From contig CAUJRU010000139.1 in the NCBI GenBank assembly GCA_963277665.1, forward strand, positions 930,001 through 994,000: a DNA stretch of 64,000 bases, given 5' to 3'. The DNA comes from Viscum album. Lineage: Eukaryota > Streptophyta > Magnoliopsida > Santalales > Viscaceae. The notes below the pieces were generated by a model. It saw only the letters and a program-made list of their open reading frames with translations, ran no database searches and was not told the origin of the DNA. Shown one piece after another: positions 1 through 12,594 of the stretch. Every line of letters begins with the position of its first letter. Position 1 is the stretch's first letter. The translations under genes were made by a program, and so were the position numbers.

Positions 1-3000
1 ATTACTTTCTGTGGAATAAATGATTGGGTTCCATAAGATTTTGGCTTCCATTGGTATGTTCCACATTTTATACAATCATTTTGTTCAGCAGTTTCCTCCC
101 AAAATAAGATTCAATCTTCTAACAAATAATGAATTTTTAATTTTTAATATCTGAGTTCCTTAACTAACTTCCATGCCATATAGGGGTTTGAGGGAATATC
201 TACATCATCTAGAATTAATTCATTCAAAAATAAAATAATGTAATTAATGGTAGTATTAGAAATCCTTTACATGGTTTTCCCATGAAATTATCAGATTAAA
301 AATTACAGATTTTTCATTTTACCACATTGCTGATATACTGGAGTCATGGAAGTATCATTAAATTTTTTCACCCTGTCAACATCATCATTTTCATTAGTCT
401 TATCATGTGTGATTGTATCTAAGTCTTATTGGGTCAGAATCCTTTCATTCTCATAATAATGAATAAATGGAAACCAATCATCTAACAAATTATTCAATTC
501 GATCCTCTTATTTGGATCATGAGAATTTTCAGATTGCATTTTCTCCCCATTGTGATACCAAAAAAATTAGTTTTTTTTTGCAAACAATATTTGGTTATAT
601 GGTAGCTAACTTCTTCATGTTTTAACCAAGGTCTTTCAACACAATCTTAACATGGTCAGTGTATGTGACCACTATCAGAAGCATTGTCAAATGAAAAATC
701 CAAAAATCTCTCCAACTTGTTTTGAAAATCACTAGAGATCAAATCAGGTTCATATATACATCTTCTATCCATTCTATAATAAAATTGTTATATGTACTTT
801 TTTAAAATCAATTAAAAAAGATTGATGTTTAATTGAAAATATATTTAAGGAAATGAAAACTGTTCATTTTATATGAAACCATAATTGACACTGTAGTCTA
901 TATGAGAATGCTAATATAAAATACAAAAAAAAATATACTATATATATAACAAAATACTGTAAATATAAAACCATGATATTGAAATCAATTATATCAATGA
1001 GTAATAACTATACATAATACTACAAAAAATTTTGTTTATAATTTCTTTTTTTTTCTCTTATCCTATTCACTTTTTAACAAATGTTATACTTATTCAATAA
1101 ATTCATGTATAAAATATTACTTCTTATAGGTAACCATCATCTATTTGATTTGAATAACTTTTGTTTAGTTCTATTTTTTTATGATTAGTTTATTTCTGGT
1201 TGATTTAGTTTGGTTGGGTTTGATTATTTTATTTGGGTTCGTTTGTTACATGCCTATTAGGGTTTTATTAATGTTTGTTCAAGTTAGTTCATTTTTTATC
1301 ATTATTATATAATTTCTTATAGTTAGGTTCAATTTAGTTCACTTATTTTTATTTTAGTTCATTTTGATGATGTTTATAGTAGTTTAAGTCTACTCAAGTC
1401 TACTTAGGTCAAATCAAGTCATTTAAATTCAATTCAGTTTGTTTGGTCAAGTCAGTTTGATTATGATATAAAAAGGATTGTTTAGTTCGATTAGGTTTCA
1501 GTGTGTAAATGGTTGATAGTTTCAGTTCATTTATTTTCAATCTTAGTTAGGTCGGTTTGTTACAATTTAGTTTTCTTTGGGTCTGATCAATTCATTTCAA
1601 TTTACTTTATAATCATGTCATCATAATAAGGAATAAATTGGAATATTATGTGAAAGATAGGGGATGTGATGGAAAATTATTTTATAAAGAGTGATATCTC
1701 TAGGATAATTATGAGAAAACAATTGGGATTAAGTCAAAATTTATAGAGATCATTTTATTACATAATTAATGATATTTCTAATCAATGGTGACCGTAAAGT
1801 AAAGATATTTGTTTAGTTTATCAAATCAAAATTATAGTATCAGTGATCCAAGATTTTATAGTAGGATATTTTGATGATAAACATCTTATCACAATAAAGT
1901 GTATATATTAAATAGTTTATACACCATTAATGATGATATTTTTATTTGGTGTTTTTTTAAGGTATTCATCATTGAAAATACATTTTTTGTTGATTTTTAT
2001 TTATAAATTTTTTATTCTATTGATTTTTAATGACTTTAATGGGACTCGTATGGTTTTATATAGGCTACTATTTGAGTTTTAATTCCTCTATAGATGAGTA
2101 TTCTGAAAATCTAGGCTATCATATAGGATGTGATAGGATTTCCCTTGTTTGGTTACTCATTGACTATTAAGGCTTATCCAATAATGTGAGTAAGATTTCT
2201 ATATTGGTATACCCTCCAATAGTTAAGCCTATTCAAGGACTTTCCCTATTAATACACTCTCCAATATTTGAGGCTTGTAAAATACAAAATAGAATACCCC
2301 TTACAATAGAGTTTTTTATAATAGTGAAGGATTATTAAATATGCTAACATTATTTACCTTATTGATATATAATCTTTTTTATCAAAACGGGTATTTTTAT
2401 TTAACATTCAAATAATATAAAATATTTTTCCATCACCTACTCAAGTTATATTTAATTTGTAAATATTTAATAATATATTTATGAAGATAGTTGGTATCAC
2501 CCACATTTATTCATGTTTTTAGGTTTAAGAGGTTACTTGTAGTATATCTTGGGTTGTTGAATACTCAGAGACCTAAGAAGAAATTCACATACACGTACAT
2601 TATATGGATTATTTTTGTCTATGAAGCGGCCAGATTTGGGGTTGATTTTTGGTTGGATTACTATATAACTAAAGATGTAAGTAAATTAAAATTAAGATAA
2701 TGAGTTGATCCTCAGTTATCACTTGGGGTGGATTGGATGAATTCCTTTTTAGAATATTTCAATTTCATTACCTCATGAAAGATTCAATCAATGAAATCAA
2801 TTTAACCTCATCACTTACTAGTTTAACACATTCAAATACAGATTATAATCACTTATACACTTGGAGGATCATATTCATGATAAATATTAGGTAAAGGATC
2901 TTGTTATCACATGAAAAGTGCAGTGATCAAATTCAATAAGGAAGAGGAAGAGAAAAGATCATTGAATGAAAAAATAAAATAAAATAAATTGTTAAATGAT

Positions 3001-4787
3001 TATTAAGTAAGAAATAAAATCCAATCCAGACCCTTGATACTCCATTAGATCAAACCATAAGAGGTTTATCCCTCCATTTATTCTTTTATATAAATGGAAG
3101 TGGGAAGTAGACTCATGAGGGAGGAATTGAAGAAGAGAAAAATAATTAAAAAAACAATCACTCCACCGTTTTGTAAATAATTTCACAAGGTTTGCTGTGA
3201 ATATGTTCACAACTTGAGTCAATGGAATCAAGATGATAAGAAGAAGAATAGAGTAAGAGAATATGAAGAACTTTTATTAAGAAGCTGAGGTAATTCAAGA
3301 AACTTACAATTGAAGAAATGTGATTACAACATCAAATTGGTAGCATAACATTTAAATGAAACAAAGCTCAATGTCACTTAAATCCTTCACCAACACTACC
3401 TTAAATAGGAATTTAAAGAGGCATGGGTTCATACCCCCAATAGTCCATATCTTTCCACATGAGTATGGTAGGCCTAGCGGGGTGGAAAGTTTGTGGAATT
3501 TGGACTTTTCCACCCTTGACTAGAAATGGATGTCATCTTGCATCCAACAAACAGAGGTTCCGAAATTAGCTTCCAGATGGCTGAATTTGGGTGGTCCATA
3601 GAGGACGAAAATGGAGATACGAATATACCCTGAAATCCTATACAATTTCATTTCATTTTTTTCAAAGATATGATTGAAATGGTGGGCTGTTTTTCTGGGC
3701 CAGAGAATCTGGCCCAGAATTGCATCTTCAACTTGGGCTGCCAAAAAGTTAATTCATAAATCATAATTAGTTTTGTAAAATGTTTAATTAAATGTTTCCT
3801 TTGATGTTTTATATCCATAGTTAAAATTCTAGAATAATTTGTCTTGGATATTGTTTGATACATTAATTTTATTGGGCTTCTTTTCAATTCACTTTTCCCA
3901 AAATGTTGTTGGTTCAAGGTCCACTTTGGTGGTCTTCTAATGTGAATCTTCAAGTAATCCAAAATTATGAATTGTTCCTAATGTAATTAGAGACCTGAAT
4001 ATTAAATAATTACGTAAAATCATGACCAATTGGTTTTTAGGAGGTGTTCAAATATATACCAAGTAATAGGACACTTTAACAAAACGAATTACAATCATAA
4101 TGTGAAATAATGATCAAATTGTAAAATGAACTAAAAATTGTGTTTATAAATAAGGAATCACATGAATATTATAATATAAACAATGAATATGAGCCTATTT
4201 ATATGTATAATCAATAGTGTATATGAGTTTGAGGTGTATAGTGTCTCTAATGGTCAGGTAATTGAGACAAAACACCATATTGGTGGATGATATCCTTAGA
4301 TCCTAGCTAGGAAAAATCCCCTATTTACATTATATATTTTTCTCAATAATTTCATGATAAAATCCAAAATTTAATAAAATGTATAAAAAATAATATTATC
4401 AATATTTATCATGTATTATAGATCCATGCATATTAAATATTTATTAAAATAATCATATAGAATGTATATATCATTAAATACACTAGAAATAATTATATAA
4501 AGATTATAAAAATATTTCTTCCTTCAATTCTACCAATAAAAAATTGTTTGTGTTTTTATAAACACATCTCCATAACACTGATCTACACTGAGAAGTCTTC
4601 ACATGCACATCTTGTAGACAACATTGGTCACCGAATCTTGATACATGGTCTAAATCTATACCACCTTCTAGCTATGAATTTACCAACACCACACTCAAAC
4701 TGGAAATATTTCATAACACCCTGAATACCTCATTATCTTTTCCAACACAAACACTAGATATTTTATAAATAATTATTATATATGTTC
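1..4787. other. AT-rich spacer, no recognisable gene
   Basis: I see no gene here. The open frames are short (60-104 codons) and none gives a domain I recognise. The longest, 3648-3962 and 3520-3744 on the - strand, overlap in different frames and lie in a stretch (about 3240-3960) that is less AT-rich than its surroundings and has an LTR-like texture. A further stretch on the - strand near 4560-4740 reads with few stops and may be a worn coding fragment of unknown origin. Confidence 0.6.
1161..1640. repeat. T/G-skewed degenerate simple-sequence tract
   Basis: The + strand is rich in loosely repeated words such as GTTTAGTT, TTCAGTT and TCAAGTC with few C-rich words, giving a strong strand asymmetry over roughly 480 bases. 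It looks like a decayed tandem array of a short GTTYRGTT-like unit. No coding potential is visible. Confidence 0.3.
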
Positions 4788-4792
4788 ATACT
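4788..4792. repeat. Target site duplication ATACT, left copy
   Basis: The five bases ATACT directly precede the 5' LTR and recur directly after the 3' LTR at 16777-16781. A perfect 5-bp duplication is the normal footprint of LTR-retrotransposon integrase and fixes both element ends. Confidence 0.9.
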
Positions 4793-6222
4793 TGTAACAC
4801 CCGAGACTTTTATGTTATATAAATCATCAAAGGAATCCTTCACTTGTTTGAATTTCTTTACATGAAATCGCGACCTTCCTCGAAAGCTTGCGTCGTACAC
4901 AATACCGAGTTTCACTAAACAACGATATGCTATTAAAATATTATTAAAACTAGACATTATGAATAGTAATAACCACTTTTTGAAATTTTATAAATTTTAT
5001 TTTTCAAAATGGACTTCATTTTTGGATTCAAAATATCGAAATTAGCCTAGGGTGAAAATTTGGTATTTTTCTGAAAACTTTCAATTTTTGATGAATAGTG
5101 AAACCACTAAGTGGTAGTTAAAAAAACTGAATTTTTCATAAAACTTAATTTTACCACTTCTGTGAGTGGAATTTCGAAAATCCGAGAGACACGGTTGGTT
5201 TCAGTAAGTAAAATGTGGTTCAATGAGATGAAAATAATTTTTTTGGTGAATAGTAACTTTTTACTTTTATTTACCACGGTTAAAAGTAAATAGGGTAATT
5301 AAGGGAAAAAATGATATTATTATTACCCTAAAACATGTCCTAATTCTATTGGATAAGTGTAATTCGACCAAAAATAACCTTAGGAATAAAATATGACCAT
5401 TTAGGCCCACTTGGATTAGATTAGGACATTTATTATTAAATTATTTAAACAAGGGTTAAAATAGTTAAAATCAATGTTTAATAAGTATATAATTTTTAAT
5501 ATAGGGTTATACAAAAGATAAATTCGACTAAAAATATTAATTAGAAAGATAAAAATATTTCCTACATAATTATATTTTATTTTTAATTTTTAGAATTTAA
5601 ATAATTTAATTTATTTATGACACAAAGATGATGCCGTAATTATATTATTAATGAAATATTGACATAATTGATGTTATAAATACCCAAATAAATATAATTT
5701 GAGACTTTTTTATCAATTACACTAATTTTCTAGGTTAATATGACATGTTAGTATTGATTTAATTAACTTTTTTAGAACTAATTATCCTGTTATAATTTTC
5801 ACAAAAATCAATTACTAAATAGTGCAAAATTGACATAAAATAGTTTTTAAAACAAATATTATATTAGTAATTGTTATTTAATTACTAAAAATCTAAGGTT
5901 TGGAAAAATGACTTAGATAAGGTTATATATATTAATAATAAACAACTTGGGGTTAGTTTGGCTGCTTATAGTATGTTTATTAACCTTATAGTGTAAGAAC
6001 ACAAGAAGACACAGTAAAAGTAAAATTATTTAACTTAATGTTAAATCTAAATGATAAGGTTAAAATAGGAACCTAAACGTGTCTAAATTCTACTGTATGA
6101 GATTATTTCGACCCATCCCCACCTTAGATTAGAAATAAATCAATTTGGATCTATTTAAAACCGAATTTGACTTTATAATAAAATAATTGTTTTTGTTCTT
6201 CCAAAGGTGCCCCTCTCCTCCC

Positions 6223-6230
6223 TTATAAAT
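6223..6230 (+). promoter_or_regulatory. TATA box in the 5' LTR of copy 1
   Basis: TTATAAAT follows a pyrimidine-rich run (CCCCTCTCCTCCC) and precedes another (CCTCCTCCCTCTCTTCC). The same arrangement occurs in all four related LTRs (14586, and on the - strand near 40861 and 49181). This is the likely start of genomic RNA, with a cap site perhaps 25-35 bases downstream, leaving a U3 of about 1.45 kb and a leader above 2 kb. Confidence 0.6.
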
Positions 6231-6573
6231 GGAAACCTCCTCCCTCTCTTCCTCACACCACATTGAGCCTTCAAGCTCGGCCAACCCATGAAAATTTCTC
6301 CTCTACACTTCCCTAAGGACATCCTAGAGGTCCTGGTCTTCTTAAAAGACCAATTTTAGTACCCAAAAAGGAAGTCTCAAAGAAGCACTTCAAAGAAGAG
6401 GTAATGTCTATTACCGATTCTTTCATCTTTATTTCTTCTTCCACTTATTCTTATTTAGTTGTTTCATTATGAAGTAATAACATCAGTATCACTCATATAC
6501 TTATATGTTATTATAAGTATGAAACCTCCCTATTTCACCATCAATCCATCCTACGGAAAATGAAATCACCGCG

Positions 6574-6790
6574 CGTGCGTACGTACGGAATACCGTCTCC
6601 ACGTCGTGGTGTAATCTATTTTCCACCACCACCTTACTTGTATGCGTATAATGGTGTAAATAATTAATATATATATGATTATTGTGAAGTGATATTTATT
6701 CTGAAATAGTATACATACACTCCAATACAATTCCATGATCATGGGAACGATATCATCGCTCGTGCGTACGTACGGAATACCGTCTCCACG
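6574..6790 (+). repeat. Paired 30-nt palindrome-bearing motif in the LTR leader
   Basis: Two identical 30-nt copies, 6574-6603 and 6761-6790, each begin CGTGCGTACGTACGG and end CCGTCTCCACG. They contain the perfect palindrome CGTACGTACG and a small hairpin ACGG-AATA-CCGT. Similarity extends about 12 bases upstream of each. They lie downstream of the TATA box, so they should be in the transcript. Confidence 0.8.
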
Positions 6791-8418
6791 ATGTGATGCG
6801 AGTCGTTCTACATGATCTTCATTGCATAATGATTATATAAATGAATTGAGTGAATAAATATGATATATTTTACACTAATACCATTCTAGAAATGAGGTAT
6901 CTATAACCTAAAAAGAATTATAATAATTTATTCCACAAAACACGCATAAGAACAAAAATTAATAAACACCCGAATAAACAAGTAGTAATGAAACATTACT
7001 AATAAGAAGATAAGAATATGACCATATATGATATCATAAAAATAATTATGATTTTTAAATAAGTCAATAACATTATTTAAATCATTATACAGGAGGTTCG
7101 GACACTTACGAAGCAAATCGGACCTAAGGTAAGGGAAATATCACAATCTCGTTTTTATCCGAAAATGTTTATACTTTGGTATTTACTGGAGTGTATTTTA
7201 TCATCCACATCCATGTTTCCTCAATATTTAATATTTACATCATTCTACAATAGTTTATATCCAATTTTACCCTTCGGTTACTTTTTAGTAAAAGATATGA
7301 AAGGAATCTTTTTTCATTTTTCATACGAGGTACTTTTTTGACTTTTCCGACAAAAGTACGAGAAGAATGTTTTTTTAACTTATACAGCATGAATGGATTT
7401 TTAAACCATTATTTCCAAGAATCTTCCTTTACAAGTTTTCAAGTTTATTTTTAATCAACTTCTTTTAGTTTATAATTGTATGACATGTTAATAAAGGAAA
7501 AGTGTTTTTAAAGTAGAAAGGACATCTTCCTCAAGAATGGAGTTCAAGTGTTTTATCAAAATTATTTTCCACCTAAGATAATAGACGGTTCTATTTCTAT
7601 CCCTATTATTACATTGATTTGATTATTTTGTTATGGAATTATATTTATGAATTTTTTTATCTTATATGAATTATTTTATGATGTCATGATGTTTAAGATT
7701 CCCATTTTTATTACATGGGAAATGCTATGATGTATGGTTTATGATTTTGTGGCACACATAAGAATGGTATCATTATGATATGGGTGGTACCTATATCTCC
7801 ATCCAATGCATTGGGTAAAGATTTTATATCTCATGAGATAGACATGGCTGGAACGACAGGTTATACTGGTTCAGTGAAACAGGACTGAAACGAGGAGTGA
7901 ACTCGGTTCAGAAATGGACTTTGTCCACTAAGATTGTCTTGGAAATGAGTCTTGACTAATGATAAATGATTCTTAATGATTATTTGTGTATGCCACAAAG
8001 TTTCATGTTTTATGTTTTGATTATTGGGATTACATTTCACTACTATGATTTATCCCATGTTATGAAATTATGATCTTTTTTGCTTGTTAAGATTTCCAAA
8101 AGTTATGTTCTTATGTATATGATGTGATTAATATTTCTTTTGTTTACCCTTACTGAGCATTTGAGCTCACCCTTTTGTATGTTTTATTTCCCAAGTTAAG
8201 GAAGAAGGTTATTAATTAGGATATTCCAAAAAGGGACTCTATATATGATGAAATAAATGGGAGGCAAAGTAGATGCTTTATGAACCAGTTGTTTATGCTT
8301 TCCAGTTTCTAAAGACACTATAACTATACGGTCCTTTCATGTTTTTGTTATATGTTGTAATAAGTATGCTTCAATTTTGAAGTAATAACAATGTATGTAA
8401 AGTATGGGTCGTTATAGT

Positions 8419-8430
8419 TGGTATTAGAGG
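8419..8430 (+). other. Primer binding site of copy 1
   Basis: TGGTATTAGAGG starts two bases after the 5' LTR. It matches the plant initiator-Met type PBS TGGTATCAGAGC at 10 of 12 positions, so minus-strand DNA would be primed by initiator Met tRNA. Confidence 0.8.
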
Positions 8431-8660
8431 AAAGGTATAGTCAACCTTTGGAAACTAGGATGTGAAAGCCTTAGTAAGAACCCTAAGGATAATTATAAGC
8501 ATAGAACACAATCTTAGTGTTTTAGAAATGACCATCAATAACCTAGGATAAGACCTTAAGTGTGACATTTTATTCTTGATTATGTGTTTTTTCTATTATA
8601 ATTAGTGTTGCTCACACTATTCTTCTTGGTTTTAGTCAATGGCTAGAACCCGAAGGAACC

Positions 8661-9480
8661 GTGTTAATGCGGAATGCGACGGGCAAATGCAATGATTGTC
8701 CCCCTGAGCAAACAAATGTTATGGGAGCTGGAATGCAAAATCTTGTAGCCATGCTCACACAACTTTCTCAAGCTATGAATCATGATGGACTTCCAAACGA
8801 GCAAAGGAAGGAGAAACATTCTGTTGAATCTGTCATGAGGCAACATCCACCTTCATTCAGCAGGTCTACTAATCCATTAATTGCCGAACAGTGGATCAGA
8901 ACTACTAAAAAGATATTTTCAGTTCTTCAATGTTATGAACATGATAAATTCATCCTAGCGGTGTATCGTTTGGAAGGAGATGCTGATCAATGGTGGAATC
9001 TTATTAAGAATACGAGGCAAAGAGATGAAATTGAGTCCATGGAATGGGATGAGTTCAAGAACTAATTTTTCAATAAGTACTTCCCTTTTATTCTCGGAAC
9101 AAAGATGGAGAAAGAGTTTCTTGAACTGAAGCAAAAGGATGATGAATCTATTGGTACCTATGAAGCAAATTTTACAATACTTTCAAGGTACGCTTCTGGT
9201 ATTATTATCCAACCTGAGAGTAAGATCGATCGATTCTTTAGTGGATTAAAACCAAGTCTTCGAAGGGCATTAGCCATAAGGGACTTCAATAGCTACGAGG
9301 AAATCATTTGATGTGCTCTCAAAGTCGAGATGGATATTGGAGTAACCCATCAGTCATATGGGTTTGATAAGAAGAGGAAAATGGAATTCAAAGGAAAATC
9401 TAAAGAGCACACTGAAAAGAAGATGAGCTTTCCCTTATGCTCAAAGTGTGGAAAGAAACATGGTGGGAGTTGTCTTAAAG
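8661..9480 (+). pseudogene. Gag segment of copy 1
   Basis: Retrotransposon gag core is readable: AEQWIRTTKKIFSVLQC, then [13 protein letters not shown] and MEWDEF. The frame is entered after the early frameshift and is cut by TAA at 9063 (Leu codon in the sister) and TGA at 9309 (Arg codon in the sister). A Cys-rich stretch [12 protein letters not shown] follows near 9440. Confidence 0.85.
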
Positions 9481-9490
9481 GAACAAGTAA

Positions 9491-10381
9491 ATGTTTCAAA
9501 TGTGGAAAGAAGGTCATCGGGAATTTGAATATCGTAATGATGGGAAGAAGATGTCTAATGATGAAAACAAAGGAAGGGACACACAGAATGAACCTACTAC
9601 ACTTCAATGTGTCAAGTGCAAGGAGATGGGGCATTATGCCAATAAATTCCTTAATCCAAGGGTTGTTGATGATGATCGACATCAACAAAATCTTAAGGCT
9701 AAAGACAAAAGAAAGTCACATGCAATTTCTATCAGCGATGTGGAGTATGATAACGATGTGGTTAAAGGTACACTTATCATCCACTCTAAAGTACAAAATG
9801 TTTTATTTGATTCTGGATCCACCCACTCTTTTATTTATGAAGAATTTTCTAAGGATATCACCGTATTACCTCAACAATTAGATATTGAGTTAGCTGTGAC
9901 AACCCCTAATGGAACAACAGTCGCATCAAAAGTTTATAATTCTTCTCCGATCGAAGTTTGTGGGAAAGTGCTTCCTGCAAATCTTGTGATCCTTCCTATA
10001 GTGGAATTTGATGTGATTCTTGGCATGGATTGGATTTCTTTATATGGAGCTCATATCAATTGCCAAAGAAGGGAATTCACATTTCATATTCCAGATCAAT
10101 CTATGACCGTCTATCAATGCAAGGATGAACATAACCTTCCAGTGGAAATTCCTTCCATCTTATGGGTCTTGATTCCACTAAATGAAGGTTACTTATCTCA
10201 AATGGTTGGTGAGAAACTCATGATTAAGAATATGCCCATTGTACAGGAGTTTGATGATGTCTTTACAGAGGAATTTCCGAGTCTTCCACCAAATTGTGAA
10301 GTTGAGTTTTCAATAGAACTCGTACCGGGTGCTTTGCGTATTTCAAAGATACCGTATAGAATGGCCCCAATTGAGTTGTAG
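9491..10381 (+). pseudogene. Zinc knuckle and aspartic protease segment of copy 1
   Basis: The second knuckle reads [14 protein letters not shown], so its last Cys has become Phe. The protease active site DSGSTHSF begins at 9809 and LGMDW follows near 10020, both typical of Ty3/gypsy retropepsin. The segment ends at a TAG (10379) where the sister has CAG (Gln), just before the RT. Confidence 0.88.
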
Positions 10382-10384
10382 GAA

Positions 10385-11386
10385 TTGAAGAAGCAACTCC
10401 AAGAGAATCTTGATAAGGGGTTCATACGCCCTAGTGTGTCACCTTGGGGAGCACCTGTTCTGTTTGTTAAGAAGAAAGATGGATCAATGAGACTCTGCAT
10501 AGATTATCGAGAACTTAACAAGATCACTATCAAGAAGAAATATCTTCTCCCACGCATTGATGACTTATTTGACCAACTACACGGAGCTCAATACTTTTCC
10601 AAGATTGATCTTCGTTCAGGGTATCATAAATTAAGGGTCAAAAGGGAGGATATACCAAAGATGACTTTCCGTACAAGGTATGGACACTATGAATTTATAG
10701 TGATTCCATTTGGTCTTACTAATGCCCCTGCTGTCTTCATGGATCTGATGAATAGAGTCTTTAGAGATTATCGTGATCAGTTTGTGGTAGTCTTTATAGA
10801 CGATATTCTTGTATATTCAAAGAGCAAGGAAGAACATGAAGATCACTTGAGAATTATATTGAAGACCCTGAGAAAGGAGAAACTTTATGCCAAATTTACC
10901 AAGTGTGAATTTTGGCTTAAAAAAGTGGTATTTTGGGGTCACATAATCTCAAAAGAGGGGATATCTGTGGATCCAGCAAAAATAGAGGTTATCGAAAGAT
11001 GGTCGAGACCAAAAACAGTAACAGAGATCCGAAGTTTTCTTGGTTTGGATGGATATTATCGATGTTTTGTGAAAGATTTTTCACGATTATCTAATCCACT
11101 CACCAAGTTGACTCAGAAAGGGGTTAAGTTTGTTTGGACGGAAGAATGTGAAGAGAATTTCAAGGAGTTGAAAAGAAGATTATCCAGTGCACCTGTGCTC
11201 ACACTGTCTTGTAGTGGAGAAAGGTTTGTGATCTATAGTGATGCATCCAAGAAGGTATTGGGGTGTGTTCTTATGCAAAATGATATGGTGATAGCTTATT
11301 CCTCACAACGGTTGAAAATCCATGAGCAAAATTACCCAACTCATGATTTGAAGTTAGCTGCGGTAATCTTTGCATTAAAGATTTAG
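10385..11386 (+). pseudogene. Reverse transcriptase and start of RNase H of copy 1
   Basis: RT motifs are well kept: [39 protein letters not shown] and the catalytic FIDD at 10793-10804. The RNase H begins with YSDASKK and ends prematurely at TAG 11384, where the sister has TGG (Trp). This copy keeps the second catalytic Asp that the sister has lost. Confidence 0.9.
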
Positions 11387-11470
11387 AGGCATTATCTTTA
11401 TGGTGAAAGGTGTGATATTTATGCTGATCATAAAAGTTTAAAGTATATTTTCACACAAGAGGAGCTGAAT

Positions 11471-12517
11471 ATGCGCCAAAGAAGATGGTTGGAGATAATT
11501 AAGGATTACGACTGCTCAATTCATTACCACCCTGGGAAAGCAAACAAGGGGGAAGATGCATTAAGTCGACAAGACCATGCTAGCTTATCAATGACGAGGA
11601 TCACAAAAGATCCAATATTTATGGATTTACAAAAGATGGATCTTGGAATTTTAATGGAAGGGGAGAAATCGTATCTTTCTCAAATGAATGTTCAACCATC
11701 TATACATGTGAAGATTATAGAGGCACAGAATGAAGATGTAGAGTTACAAAAGAAGGTGAGAAATATTCCTGAATTCAACCTTGATTGTGATGGGATAATA
11801 AAGTTCAGGAATCGGGTTTGTGTTCCTCCCATCCCAGAATTAAAGAAGGAGTTTCTGGATGTAGCTCATAGTTCTTCATTATCTATTCATCTTGGAAGCA
11901 TGAAGATGTATAGGGACCTGAAAGAGTACTTCAGGTGGGATGGCATGAAGAGAGATATTGCTAAATATGTCTCTCGATGCTTGGTTTTTCAGCAAGTTAA
12001 AGCTGAGAGACATAAGTCTAAGGGGATTTTACAACCATTACCCATACCCGAATGGAAATGGGAAAACATCACTATGGACTTTGTCACAGGACTTCCTAAA
12101 ACATCCAAAGGCAATAATGTTATCTGGGTCATAGTTGATCATCTTACAAAGTCTGCACACTTCATTGCTATTAGAGAGGATTTCTATCTGGATCAGCTTG
12201 CCAGGATATATGTAATGTAAGTGGTAAGATTGCATGGAGTACCACTTTCTATTATATCTGATCGGGATCCGAGATTTACCTCGAAGTTCTGGCGAAGTCT
12301 TCAGCATACTCTGGATACAGAGTTGAGTTTCAACACTGCTTATCATCCACAGACAGACGGTCAGTCTGAGAGAACAATTCAAACTCTAGAAGATATGTTG
12401 AGAGCTTGCTCTAAGGATTTCAAAGGTGGTTGGGATCAACACCTACCTTTAGTGGAATTTTCTTATAATAATATCTTTCACTCCAGTATTCAGATGGCTC
12501 CTTATGAAGCTCTCTAG
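11471..12517 (+). pseudogene. RNase H end and integrase core of copy 1
   Basis: [15 protein letters not shown] closes the RNase H region. The integrase zinc-binding region is damaged (CLVFQQ instead of CLVCQQ). Core motifs [22 protein letters not shown] and TDGQSERT are present. A TAA at 12218 cuts the core between the first and second acidic residues, and a TAG at 12515 plus a 1-base loss ends it. Confidence 0.88.
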
Positions 12518-12594
12518 GGAAATAATGTAGGACTCCAACTTGCTGGGATGATGTTTGTGAAAGAAAGCTATTAGGACCTGATCTTGTTGATGAG

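Larger units (their letters stand above)
4793..8416 (+). repeat. 5' LTR of Tekay-like copy 1
   Basis: It starts TGTAACACCCGAG and ends GGGTCGTTATA, so the terminal inverted repeat is TGTAAC/GTTATA rather than the usual perfect TG...CA. Length is 3624 bp. Inside are a TATA-type promoter near 6223, two copies of a 30-nt palindrome-bearing motif (6574-6603 and 6761-6790) and splice-like signals (6401, 7093-7129). Open frames inside it on either strand are short and not shared as proteins among copies. Confidence 0.92.

Noticed and set aside
3648..3962. 104-codon - strand frame in the left spacer
   Set aside because: Lys/Ile-rich, no domain, overlaps another frame, and no conserved neighbours. 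Kept only as a remark in the spacer entry.
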